Assembly: GCA_016713535.1 (NCBI GenBank)
Contig: JADJOY010000039.1
Coordinates: 81,966-145,965 of the forward strand
Length of the DNA stretch: 64,000 nucleotides
Source of the DNA: JADJOY01 sp016713535 [NCBI: Deltaproteobacteria bacterium]
Lineage (GTDB): Bacteria; JADJOY01
Direction of reading: 5' to 3'
Shown here: positions 46,029 to 55,625 of the stretch, in pieces
Layout: every line of letters begins with the position of its first letter
How positions within the stretch are numbered: the first letter of the stretch is position 1
Notes under the pieces: generated by a model
Database searches by the model: none
Told to the model about the DNA's origin: nothing
Seen by the model: the letters and a program-made list of their open reading frames with translations, nothing else
Made by a program: the position numbers and the translations under genes

Positions 46029-49000
46029 GTGGCGGTGCGCCCAAACAGTCGGCTCCTCTCCCTGGTCATCCTCTCGGTGGCGTGCGCCGCGAGCACGGCG
46101 CACGCCCTCGAGGTCGTCACACAGAGCCATCATCTCGGCCGCTTCCGCCTCGAACCAGCCGAGCCGCTGGTTCTGCGCTTCGACGGCTCTCTCGATCCCA
46201 CGTCGGTCGGCGCCGATGCCGTGCGCGTGCTGCGCACCGATCGCAGCGGGGTGATCGAGGTCGCCGGCGCCACCAGCCTCGAGTCCAGCACCCGCGGCAA
46301 CGACACGCTGCGGTTCACGCCCGCGGATGGACGCTTCGAGTTCGGACGCAAGCACCGCATCGTGCTCGCGAGCTCGCTGCGCGGCCCCGGCGGTGTGGCC
46401 GCCGACGGGACGCTGCCGCGCGGTGACACCTTCGTTCCGAACAAGCCCAGCAACCTCTCCGAGGACCTGCTCGAGGTCTCGACCGCGCTGCTGGGCTACG
46501 ACGTCTCGAGCCCGGAGAAGACCGACCCCAACGACCCGCTCCAGATCCCGGGGATCGCGACCACCGAAGCGTGGAAGGCGTCGATCGGCCGCCCCGACAT
46601 CCTGATCGCGGTCCTCGACGACGGGCTCGAGAGCTACGGCTCGCGCTCGCTCCGCCACGCGCTCTTCCTGAATCGCGGCGAGCTGCCGAAGCCGGCCGGC
46701 GCGGGCGACTACGACGCGAACCGCGACGGTCGCTTCAACGCAGACGACTACGCCGCGGATCCCCGGGTCGGCGACCACGACCGCGACAGCCCCCGGACGC
46801 CGAGGACCTGATGGATGCGTTCTCGGACGGCAGGGATGGTGACGGCAACGGCCTGGTCGACGACGTCTCGGGGTGGGACTTCTTCCGCGATCACCCGCGC
46901 GCCCTCGGGGTGCGCGAGTTCCCGGAGGGCACCCACGGTCAGGGCCGCGCCGAGGAGGCGGTCGGCGCCGCGGGGGACACGGGCGCGGTGCCGGGGGGGT
47001 GCCCCGACTGCTCCCTCATCATGGCGCGGGTCAGCGACACCATCCTCGTCGAGGGCAACCTCTTCGCGAGGGGCCTTCGTTACGTGGTGTCGATGGGTGC
47101 GCGGGTCGTGCTCGCCGCGGTCGGCGGGGTCGACAACCCGGCGGCGCTCGCCGAAGCGGTGAAGGAAGCGAACGACGCGGGCGTGCTGCTGGTGGTGGCG
47201 TCCGGTGACGAGCTGAGCTTCCACCACAACTACCCCGCCGCGCTGCCCGGCACCTACCAGGTGAAGTCGATCTTCCCGCTTCCGTTCGGCGCGCCCCACT
47301 ACGTCGAGACCTACTGCACCAACTGGGGCGCCCACATGGACACCGCGGTCAGCTCGAGCAACTGCAGCTCCGAGTCGACCGGCAATGCGGTGGGCCTGTT
47401 CGGCGGGCTCCTGTCGCGCGCCCGTGACCTGGGGATCGAGCTCGACGGGGAGGAGCTGCGCCAGCTACTGAACGGCACCGCCGACGACATCGCGTCGTCG
47501 TGCGTCTCGCTCACCGGCTCGAGCTGCCAGCCCGGGTTCGACGCCCACTTCGGCTACGGGCGCCCCAACGGGCGCAAGGCCATGGCGGCGCTCGGCGATC
47601 CGCCTGCGGGAAGGCCCGCGCGCATCCCACCCGCGGTCGAGATCGACGCCCCGGACTGGTTCGAGATCGTCGACCCGTCGGCTCGATCGTCCGTCGAAGT
47701 GCGCGGCACGATCGCCGCCCGCGGCCGCTCGTTCGAATATCGGCTCGAGGCGGCGGCCGGGGTCGAGCCTCGCGATGAGCAGTTCCGGGTGTTCGGGTCG
47801 GGTGGCGGCACCGACACCTTCGACGGTTCGTTCGGCGACGTGGACGTCGTGAGCCTGTTCGGCGGCGTCCCGCCGTCGGGAGCGGTGGCGCGTCCCGACG
47901 ATCCCACCGTCACGGTGCGAGTGCGAGTCACCGCGGGAGACGGTGTGCGCGGCGAGATGCGTCGCGCATTCGCCGTGCACCGCGATCCGGACGCGCTGCC
48001 GAGCTTCCCCAAGCGGCTCGGTAGCTCGGGTGAGTCCTCGGCCTTGCTCGTCGACCTCGGCGGTGGCCCCCCGGGGAGCCGCGACCTCGTGGTCGCCACC
48101 AGCGATGGAATCGTCCACGCGTTCCGCCGCGACCCCGCGAGCGCAAGCTGGAACGAGGCGCCCGGGTTCCCGGTCGCGCTTCCCCACGAGGCGCCCGGCG
48201 GCGCCCCGGACGCGGTGATCGCTTCCGCAGCGTACGGCGACCTCTACGGCGACGGCAGCGGCTACGCGATCGTGGTCGCGACGGTGAGCGGACGGATCTA
48301 CGCGGTGCGACCCGACGGCACCGCCCATGTCGACGGTCAGGGCAGGCCGAGCCCCTTCCTGCCTGGGTTCCCGGTGGAGGGCGTGCCGCTCGACCCGACG
48401 ACGTCGCGCAGCTACGCCCACGGCCGTGCGTTCATCGCCTCGCCGACGCTGGTCGACCTCGATGGCGACGGCAGCCTGGAGATCGTCGCCGGCTCGTTCG
48501 ATCAGCGGCTCTATGCCTTCGAGGCGCGCGACGGTGATGGCGACGACCACGCGGATCCGGTGCCGGGCTTCCCGGTGCTGTTGCGGAGCGAGGCCGGTCG
48601 CGTGCCCGCGGCGCGGGTGTGCCTCGATCGCGGTCAGCCGAGCATCGAGGCGTCGATCCTGAGCTCGCCGGTCGCCGTGATCCTCGAGCCCGCGAGCGCC
48701 AACCCCGATCTATCGAAGCGTCCGTCGATCGTCGCCGCCACCACCGAGCTCTGCGACGACGACGGCGACGGCGAGCCCGAGACCGGCCGCTACTACGCCG
48801 TCTGGCACGACGGCGAGCACCACGCGGGTGGACCGTTCGTGCCGGGCTGGCCGGTGCTGTCACCCACGACCAGCCTCGGGGCGACGATCCCGCTGCCGCC
48901 GCTCACGACCGGCGGCGACTTCGGCCCCGCCGCCGCCACGATCGACGGCGAGACGCTGATCTACGGCGGCAACTTCTTCGGCTTCCCGTTCGTGGTCGGA

Positions 49001-50070
49001 TGCGCTCGGGCTCACCGTCGATCGAGCAGCTCCTCTCGGGCGACGGCGACCTCGCCTCGGGCGGCGGCGCCACGTTCGCGCGCTTCGACCCCGCATCGTC
49101 CACGCCGACGCTGCTGGTCCCGACCACGACCATCCTCGATCAGGGCAGCGGTATCCAGGCGCTCGATCACAACATCGTCGGGTGGGCCGCGAAGCCCCCC
49201 TACCCGCGCGCGATCCGCGCGCCCATGGACGACATCCAGTTCCTCTCCAACCCCGCCGTCGCCGACGTGTCCGGGGACGGCAAGCCCGAGGTGATCGGGG
49301 GCTCGGGTGGCTACCTGCTGCGCGCGTACGACGCGAGCCTGGCGATCGCGCAAGGCTGGCCGCGCTACACCCATGGATGGATCGTGGCGAGCCCGGCGAT
49401 CGGAGACGTCGACGGCGACGGCAAGCTCGAGGTCGCGGTCCCGACCCGGGAGGGCAACCTCTTCGCTTGGCGCACGCGGGGCGCGACCTGCGCGGCCGAT
49501 GGCTCGTGGCAGCCCTCGTGGTGGACCTACCACCACGACGAGCATCGCAGCGGGGTCCTCGACCACGACTCGCAGGCGCCCGAGCGGATTCGCGATCCAG
49601 CGAGAGCCACCACCCCCGACGGCTCGATCGAGCTCACGTGGACGGCCCCCGGCGGCGACGGCCCCTGTGGCCGTGCGTCGCGCTACGACGTCCGCTACGC
49701 GACCGACGCCGCGGTGGACCTGCGGGACCCGCGCGCCTTCAACGCGGCCGCGCCGGTTTCGAACCCACCCGCGCCGGCGGCTGCAGGGAGCGCCGAGCGG
49801 TTCCGTTTCGTCGCTCCCGCCGCGACGAGCTACGCCATCCGCGCCATCGACGATCACGGGTTGATCGGGCTGCCCTCGGTGGCATCGGAGGCGCCGCCAC
49901 CCCAAGCGCAGCACCACGGATCGGGTGGGTGCACCATCACGCGCGGCGACGTGGCCGGGCGCGCCGCGTCGTGGAGCCTCGCGGTGGGCTCGCTCGCGGT
50001 CCTCGTCGCGCGACGCCGGGTGCGCACGCTCGCCCTAGAACGGCGAGTTGTCGTCGAAGCCGGGCGGTAG
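46029..50070 (+). CDS. Giant secreted S8-like peptidase with FG-GAP-type repeats and C-terminal membrane anchor (frameshifted at ~46792 and ~49000)
   Basis: About 1347 residues after two 1-base corrections (a missing C in the run at 46790-46794 and a missing base near 48999-49001). GTG 46029 or 46035 starts a signal peptide ending S-T-A-H-A. The S8-like region has I-A-V-L-D-D-G and E-G-T-H-G-Q-G, but the serine region reads S-S-E-S-T-G-N-A-V-G instead of G-T-S-M-A. A long part with FG-GAP/integrin-like D-x-D-G-D-G loops (L-D-G-D-G-S-L-E-I, V-S-G-D-G-K-P-E-V, V-D-G-D-G-K-L-E-V) predicts a beta-propeller. The C-terminus has G-G-C-T-I, a hydrophobic helix and R-R-R, like a Cys-containing surface-sorting signal. 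The end overlaps dnaB, on the other strand, by 36 bp. Confidence 0.75.
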
Positions 50071-51489
50071 CGCGGGCAGGTCGTCGCCGGGCAGCTCGGG
50101 GATCGCGCCGTCGCTGTAGCCGAGCTCGAGGTTCGCGAACGTCGAGCGCTCCTTGATGAACGCAAGCTCGATGGTGTCGATCGGGCCGTTGCGCTGCTTG
50201 CCGATGATCACCTCGGCGATGCCCTTCTTCTCCGTGGCGGGTTTGTAGAACTCCTCGCGGTACACGAACATGATCACGTCCGCGTCCTGCTCGATCGCAC
50301 CGCTCTCGCGGAGATCGGAGAGCATCGGGCGGCGATCGTTGCGCTCCTCGACCCGACGATTGAGCTGACTCAGCGCGACCACCGGCAGATCGAGCTCCTT
50401 GGCGATCGCCTTGAGCGCCTGGCTGATCTCGCTGATCTCCTTCTCGCGCGAGTCGTAGCGGGTGTTGGTGCGCCCGCGCATGAGCTGGAGGTAGTCGATC
50501 ACGATCAGCCCGATGTCGTGCTCGCGCTTCAGGCGGCGCGCCTTGGCGTTGAGCTCGAGCACCGAGAGCGCGGCGGTGTCGTCGATGAACATCGGCGCCT
50601 TGCTGAGCTCGTCGGCGGAGCGGATCAGGCTCAGCCAGTCCTCCTCTCGCATCATGCCGCGGCGGATCTTCCAGGCGTCGATCTGCGCCTCGGCGGTCAA
50701 CAGCCGCATGCCGAGCTGCACCTTGCTCATCTCGAGCGAGAACACCGCCACCGGGATGTTCTCGCGGATGCACGCGTGCGCGGCGATGCCCATCGCGAGG
50801 CTGGTCTTCCCCATCGAGGGACGCCCCGCGATGATGACGAGGTCGGATTTCTGCAGCCCGCAGGTGAGCTCGTCGAGCTTGCGGTAGCCGGTCGGAACAC
50901 CCGTCGCCTGGCCGCCGTGGTCCACGATCCCCTCGATCATCCGGAAGCTCTCCTTCATGACCTTGGAGAGCGGATGGTACGAGGGCTTCACGCGCTCGTT
51001 GGCGATCTCGAAGAACGCGCGCTCGGAGTCGTTGAGGAAGAGCTCGAGGTCGGCCACGTCCTCGTAGCCGCGCTGGGCGATCTCCGACGACACCCGGATC
51101 ACCTTGCGCAGGAGCGACCGTTCCTTGACGATCTTGACGTAGCTCAGGATGTTCGCGGCCGACGGCACCGTGTCCGCGAGCCACGACAGATAGGTGGCTC
51201 CGCCCACCTGATCGAGCACCGCCTGGCTCCGCAGGCGCTCGGTGAGGGTGATGATGTCGGTGGGCTCGCGGCGGTCGCGAAGCTCCAGCATCGCCTCGAA
51301 GATCTTCGAGTGCGCTGGCTTGTAGAAGTCGTCCGGGACCAGATGCTCCTGGACGTGGTCGATCGCCTCGTTATCGAGAAGAACGCCGCCGAGGACGGCG
51401 GTCTCCGCTTCGAGGCTATGGGGCGGTACGCGTGAAAGTGTAGCGCCGGCCGTGGGGGCCGCGGATCGCGGGGAGCCGGAACGCGCCAC
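50035..51489 (-). CDS. dnaB: Replicative DNA helicase DnaB
   Basis: 484 residues from GTG 51489. The N-terminal helical domain begins P-P-H-S-L-E-A-E-T-A-V-L-G-G and the RecA-like motor domain follows. Its Walker A is G-R-P-S-M-G-K-T-S near residue 228, Walker B is L-I-V-I-D-Y-L-Q-L-M, and the arginine-finger region is R-E-S-G-A-I-E-Q-D-A-D. It unwinds DNA ahead of the replisome. Its place behind rpsF-rpsR-rplI is the widely conserved order. The 3' end overlaps the convergent surface-protein gene by 36 bp. Confidence 0.97.
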   Translation of the reverse strand: MARSGSPRSAAPTAGATLSRVPPHSLEAETAVLGGVLLDNEAIDHVQEHLVPDDFYKPAHSKIFEAMLELRDRREPTDIITLTERLRSQAVLDQVGGATYLSWLADTVPSAANILSYVKIVKERSLLRKVIRVSSEIAQRGYEDVADLELFLNDSERAFFEIANERVKPSYHPLSKVMKESFRMIEGIVDHGGQATGVPTGYRKLDELTCGLQKSDLVIIAGRPSMGKTSLAMGIAAHACIRENIPVAVFSLEMSKVQLGMRLLTAEAQIDAWKIRRGMMREEDWLSLIRSADELSKAPMFIDDTAALSVLELNAKARRLKREHDIGLIVIDYLQLMRGRTNTRYDSREKEISEISQALKAIAKELDLPVVALSQLNRRVEERNDRRPMLSDLRESGAIEQDADVIMFVYREEFYKPATEKKGIAEVIIGKQRNGPIDTIELAFIKERSTFANLELGYSDGAIPELPGDDLPALPPGFDDNSPF

Positions 51490-51507
51490 ACCCGCTCCGA
51501 ACGACCG

Positions 51508-52008
51508 TCACTCCGCCGACGCGGCGACGACCGCGGCCGCCGCGGGGGCAGGCGCGGGAGTACCGCCGATCGCCTGGACGGTGACCTTGACGGTGGCGAA
51601 CACGCCCGACGCCAGGCGCACCGGAACAGCGAACTCCCCGAGCGCCTTGATCGGGTCGGCGAGGTGGATGCGCTTGCGGTCGACCTTGTGGCCGCGGGCC
51701 TCGAGCTCGCGATGGATGTCGATCGACGTCACCGAGCCGAACAGCCGGCCCTCGCCGCCGGCCTGCCGCTCGAAGGTCAGCGCGACGCCGCTCAGCGTCG
51801 CGGCGTGGGCCTGCGCTTCCTTGACGATTCGAGCGTGGCGAGCCTCGACGACGCGCTGCTGATGCTCGATCGCACGAATGCTGGACGCCGTCGCCTCGGC
51901 AGCCAGGCGCCGCGGCAGGAGATAGTTCCGGGCGTAACCCGGCTTCACGTTCACCACCACACCGGCCTTGCCGAGGGTGTCGATGTCTTCCATCAAGATC
52001 ACGCGCAT
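51508..52008 (-). CDS. rplI: 50S ribosomal protein L9
   Basis: 166 residues from ATG 52008 with GAGAGG upstream. The N-terminal signature M-R-V-I-L-M-E-D-I-D-T-L-G-K-A-G and V-K-P-G-Y-A-R-N-Y-L-L-P-R is diagnostic of L9. A long connecting helix and the C-terminal domain (L-F-G-S-V-T) follow. The last ~20 residues are an Ala/Pro-rich tail (A-P-A-P-A-A-A-A), longer than in most bacteria. It binds 23S rRNA at the base of the L1 stalk. Confidence 0.97.
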   Translation of the reverse strand: MRVILMEDIDTLGKAGVVVNVKPGYARNYLLPRRLAAEATASSIRAIEHQQRVVEARHARIVKEAQAHAATLSGVALTFERQAGGEGRLFGSVTSIDIHRELEARGHKVDRKRIHLADPIKALGEFAVPVRLASGVFATVKVTVQAIGGTPAPAPAAAAVVAASAE

Positions 52009-52084
52009 GACGAAACCTCTCGAAAACGGATGAAGCACCAGCCTCGCGACGGCACGCCGGCCGGCGAGCGCCGGCCTACGCCGC

Positions 52085-52384
52085 TCAGGCCTGGCCCGAG
52101 GTGAACGGCAGGAGCGACAGCACGCGGGCGCGCTTGATCGCAACGGTGAGCTTGCGCTGATGACGGGCGCAGTTCCCGGAGATGCGCCGCGGGATGATCT
52201 TGGCGCGCTCGGTCACGAAGTGCTTGAGCACGCCCGCGTCGCGGTAATCGATCTTGGAGTCCTTGTCCGCGCAGAAGCGGCACACCTTGCGGCGACCGAA
52301 ACGACGCCGGAAATCAGGTCGCCGGCCGCGGCCCGCTGCGGCCTTGCGCTTCTTACCCCTACCACCACTGGTCGCCCGACTCAT
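52085..52384 (-). CDS. rpsR: 30S ribosomal protein S18
   Basis: 99 residues from ATG 52384. The core K-V-C-R-F-C-A-D-K (a zinc-ribbon-type N-terminus with C-x2-C), the I-D-Y-R-D-A-G-V-L strand, the I-I-P-R-R-I-S-G loop and the [11 protein letters not shown] tail are standard S18. The first 30 residues form a Gly/Arg/Lys-rich extension. The ATG overlaps the rpsF stop (ATGA). S18 binds with S6 on the 30S platform. Confidence 0.97.
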   Translation of the reverse strand: MSRATSGGRGKKRKAAAGRGRRPDFRRRFGRRKVCRFCADKDSKIDYRDAGVLKHFVTERAKIIPRRISGNCARHQRKLTVAIKRARVLSLLPFTSGQA

Positions 52385-52955
52385 TCCTTGCCTCCCTCTT
52401 CCTCGTCACCGGGCACGTCCTCGTCGCCGCCCTCGGCGTCCGTATCGCGGTCGCCCCGTCCGCGACGCCCACGATCGTCGTCATCGTCGCCGCGTCCACC
52501 CAGGCCCCCGGCAGCGAGACCGAAGCCACCTTCCTCTTCGTCGGCAGGGACCTCGACCGGCCGCTCGCGCAGCAGGTGTTCGATGCCCCCGAGCCGAAGT
52601 CCGGCGCGATTCCGTCGAACGTCCCGAGCTTCTGCGCCGACGCTTCCTCGATACGCGCGCCCTCGATCTCTTCATCGACACGCGACGACAGATACCGGAA
52701 CACACGGTCCGAGATCCGCAGGTTGCGCTCGAGCTCGTTCACGGTGGCGGCGCCTGCGGTGTAATGCAGGTGGAAGTACCGCCCACGCGTGAGGTGCTTG
52801 ATCTGGTAGTTGAGCTTCTTGTTGCCCCAGTCCGAGAGCGTGAGCACCTCGCCCCCCGTGCGCCGGATCAGGTCGGCCGCGGCGGACACCACCGACTGCA
52901 CGTATTCCTCGCGCAGGTCGGGGTGGACGACGAAGATGGTCTCGTAGTTCCTCAC
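52381..52955 (-). CDS. rpsF: 30S ribosomal protein S6 with acidic C-terminal tail (frameshifted at ~52608)
   Basis: GTG 52955 is preceded by GGAGG. The S6 fold is clear: [10 protein letters not shown], the [13 protein letters not shown] strand and R-V-F-R-Y-L-S. The frame shifts near 52605-52611. Beyond it the protein continues as [14 protein letters not shown] and ends in an Asp/Glu/Gly-rich tail (D-E-E-E-G-G-K-E) whose TGA overlaps the rpsR ATG. One missing base gives 191 residues. Long acidic tails on S6 occur in other lineages. Confidence 0.93.
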
Positions 52956-53025
52956 GGTTCGACTTCCTCCCTCTTGGTCTCGGTGCGTGCCGCCGCCTCG
53001 GGTGCCGTTCGCGACCTCGGCCGAC

Positions 53026-53590
53026 TCATCGCCTGTTGTACTGGTTCATCGCGGCCGTCACTCCACGGCGCAGGATCGTTTCGACCGCTTCTGCGGCTCG
53101 CTCGATCGCCTGGTCGCGCGCCTCGATCTCGTCCTCACCGAATGGGCTCAGCACCCACTCGCTCACGTCTCCTCGTACCGTCGGCCGGCCGACGCCGACC
53201 CGAGCTCGCGCGAACTCCTCCGTGCCGAGCTCCGCGATGATGGAGCGTATGCCCTTGTGGCCGCCGTGGCTGCCGCGCTGAGCGATGCGCACCGTACCGA
53301 GCGGGAAGTCGACGTCATCGTAGACCACCACCAGCTCGCTCGCTGCCACGTCCAGCTCCCGCACGGCCGCCAGCACCGCCTCGCCGCTCGCGTTCATGAA
53401 CGTACCGGGCTCGAGCAGGCCCACCGACTCCAGCCGCCCAGCGCCCCTTCCCGAACCGCCCCTTGAAGCGCCTGCTCTCGACTGCGATCTCGAAGCGCAC
53501 CGCTAGCCGCTCGACCACCAGGAACCCGACGTTGTGCCGGGTAGCGGCATACGCGGGACCAGGGTTCCCGAGCCCGACGATCAGCTTCAC
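53026..53590 (-). CDS. pth: Peptidyl-tRNA hydrolase (frameshifted at ~53447)
   Basis: GTG 53590 starts [11 protein letters not shown]. The catalytic His is in T-R-H-N-V-G-F near residue 20. The second part, in another frame, has G-T-F-M-N-A-S-G, the D-D-V-D-F-P-L-G loop with the catalytic Asp, and [12 protein letters not shown]. The break lies in the G/C-rich run at 53434-53455 (GCGCCCCTTCCC on the plus strand). A 1- or 2-base change gives about 187 residues, the family length. It recycles peptidyl-tRNA and is essential, so a true null is unlikely. Confidence 0.93.
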
Positions 53591-53655
53591 CGGAGAGGCT
53601 CGCGAGGCACGCCGCGAAGCGGCGTGACGGGAGGACGGGCAGCAGGCGACTCACC

Positions 53656-54321
53656 TCAACCCTTCTTCTCTTTCTTGTCCTTGGCATCCGCGGCCGGTGC
53701 GGTCGCGGCGGCGGGTGCGGCGCCTTCGGCGGCGGCCACCGGCGCGGCCGAGGTCTCGGTCTGCGGCGCCACGACCGCGACGACGGCGAGGCGCGGATCC
53801 ACGGTCGCCATCACGCCCTCGCTCAGCACGAGATCCGAGACGTGGATCGACTCGCCGATACCGAGAGACGACACGTCCACGTCGATCGCCGCCGGAATGC
53901 GGTCCGGAAGGCAGCGCACCTCGATCTCGCGGAGGATGTGCTCGAGCGTACCGCCCTCGTCGACGCCGGGCGCCTTGCCGGCGACGTGCACCGGCACCGT
54001 CACTTCGATCTCACGATCCATGCGGATCTCGAAGAAGTCGGCGTGGATGATGCGCCGCTTGACCGGATCGCGCTGCGCGTCCTTGAGGATCACCATCTGG
54101 CCGTCGAGCTCGTCACCCGCGCCGGTCTTGAAGCGCAGCAGGCGGTCCTTGCCGGTACGGCCGGCCACCGCGTGCACGGCGGTCGGGTCGAGGGTGAGCG
54201 GGATCGACGGACGGCCCGGGCCATAGAACACCCCCGGGATACGCCCCGCACCACGAAGCTTGCGCGCCATCCCCTTGCCGTGGGACGTGCGCCGTTCCAC
54301 CAGGATCTCGTTCGACTCCAT
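53656..54321 (-). CDS. rplY: 50S ribosomal protein L25/general stress protein Ctc
   Basis: 221 residues from ATG 54321. The N-terminal L25 domain (R-K-L-R-G-A-G-R-I-P-G-V-F-Y-G, D-F-F-E-I) is followed by the TL5/Ctc C-terminal beta domain (V-P-V-H-V-A-G-K-A-P-G-V-D-E-G-G, S-I-H-V-S-D-L). The chain ends with an Ala/Pro-rich segment and a lysine cluster (K-D-K-K-E-K-K-G). It binds 5S rRNA. It sits between prs and pth, the usual order. Confidence 0.96.
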   Translation of the reverse strand: MESNEILVERRTSHGKGMARKLRGAGRIPGVFYGPGRPSIPLTLDPTAVHAVAGRTGKDRLLRFKTGAGDELDGQMVILKDAQRDPVKRRIIHADFFEIRMDREIEVTVPVHVAGKAPGVDEGGTLEHILREIEVRCLPDRIPAAIDVDVSSLGIGESIHVSDLVLSEGVMATVDPRLAVVAVVAPQTETSAAPVAAAEGAAPAAATAPAADAKDKKEKKG

Positions 54322-54370
54322 CGTTGGCTTACCTCGAATTCGGTTCGTCGATCGTCGACTCGACCGAAGG

Positions 54371-55403
54371 TCACACGAACAGATCGCTCAGCGAGTCGTT
54401 GTTCTGGATGCGGCGGATCGAGTCACCGATGAGCGGCGCCAGCGACACCACCTTGATCTTGCCACATGCGGCCGCCGGCTCCGCGAGCGGAATCGTGTTC
54501 GACACCACGATCTCCTGCAGCGGGCTCTCCTCGATGCGTTTCACCGCGGGGCCCGAGAGCACCGCGTGGGTGCAGCAGGCGTACACCGCCTTGGCGCCGT
54601 TGTCCTTGATGGCCTTGGCAGCCTGGGTCAAGGTGCCCGCGGTGTCCACCATGTCGTCGCAGATCACCGCGACCTTGTTCTTCACGTCACCGATCACGTT
54701 CATGACCTCGGCGACGTTGGGTCCCGAGCGACGCTTGTCGATCATCGCCAGCGACGCGCCGATGTTCTTGGCGTAGGCGCGCGCGCGCTCGGTTCCACCC
54801 GCGTCGGGGGACACCATCACCACCTGCTCACCGTCGAAGCGCTCCTCGATGTAGGGCAGGAAGATCGGCTTGGCGTACAGGTTGTCGACCGGGATGTCGA
54901 AGAATCCTGGATCTGACCGGCGTGCAGGTCGACCGTGAGCACCGCGATGTTCCGGCCGAGGTCAGCAGGTTGGCCACCAGCTTCGCGGTGATGGGGACCC
55001 GCGGAGCGACCTTTCGGTCCTGGCGTGCGTAGCCGTAATAGGGGATGACCGCGGTGATACGGTCCGCCGACGCGCGCCGGAACGCATCGACCAAGAGCAG
55101 GAGCTCCATCAGGTGGTCGTTCACCGGTGAGGACGTCGACTGGACCACGAAGACGTCGCGGCCGCGGACGTTCTCGTTGATCTCGACGCGGATCTCGCCG
55201 TCGCTGAACCGGGTGACCATCGCTTTACCGACCGGGATGCCGAGGTAGGCACAGATCTCCTCGGCGAGGGCCGGGTTCGAATTCCCGGAAAAGACCTTCG
55301 AGCGATGCCAAACGCCACTCCTGATGAGACGACGCCGAAACGTGGAGTCGGTGCCACGGCGCGGCGCCGAAAGATAAACGACTCTACCTACCTCACGCTC
55401 CAC
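54371..55403 (-). CDS. prs: Ribose-phosphate pyrophosphokinase (two frameshifts, ~54906 and ~54960)
   Basis: Three frames carry one enzyme. The N-terminal part has [18 protein letters not shown] and [12 protein letters not shown] short middle segment encodes the [11 protein letters not shown] region. The C-terminal part has V-S-P-D-A-G-G, K-R-R and the PRPP-binding loop [10 protein letters not shown]. Two single missing bases (a G at the CAG-GAT junction near 54905 and one near 54957-54963) restore it. The enzyme makes PRPP from ribose 5-phosphate and ATP. The frame is open to GTG 55403, about 30 residues longer than usual, so the true start is uncertain. Confidence 0.93.
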
Positions 55404-55469
55404 GGGATGTCAAGATCACCCGTCAAGCGAACCACGAACGATTTCAGGCGCTTTGGACTTCTTCCCGGG

Positions 55470-55540
55470 CTGGGGCGCCAGGATTCGAACCTGGATAACC
55501 GGCTCCAAAGGCCGGCGTCCTGCCGTTGGACGACACCCCA
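55470..55540 (-). tRNA. tRNA-Gln (anticodon TTG)
   Basis: The minus strand folds as a complete cloverleaf: acceptor TGGGGTG/CGCCCCA, D-arm GTCC-AACGGCA-GGAC, anticodon arm CCGGC-CTTTGGA-GCCGG, and T-arm CCAGG-TTCGAAT-CCTGG. The anticodon loop gives TTG for glutamine. The discriminator base is G, a known tRNA-Gln identity element. The CCA end is not encoded. It lies just upstream of prs, a common arrangement. Confidence 0.96.
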
Positions 55541-55625
55541 ATGCGGCGCTCGCCGGCTGCCGCTGAGCCCCCGAGTGAAGCGCGGAATGCGACCTGACGT
55601 CAACGCGGCGCGCCGGGCGCGAGGC

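Noticed and set aside
52009-52084. GC-rich dyad GCCGGC/GCCGGC between rplI and rpsR as a terminator
   Set aside because: It lies inside a conserved ribosomal operon, is short and has no T-run; it is unlikely to stop transcription.
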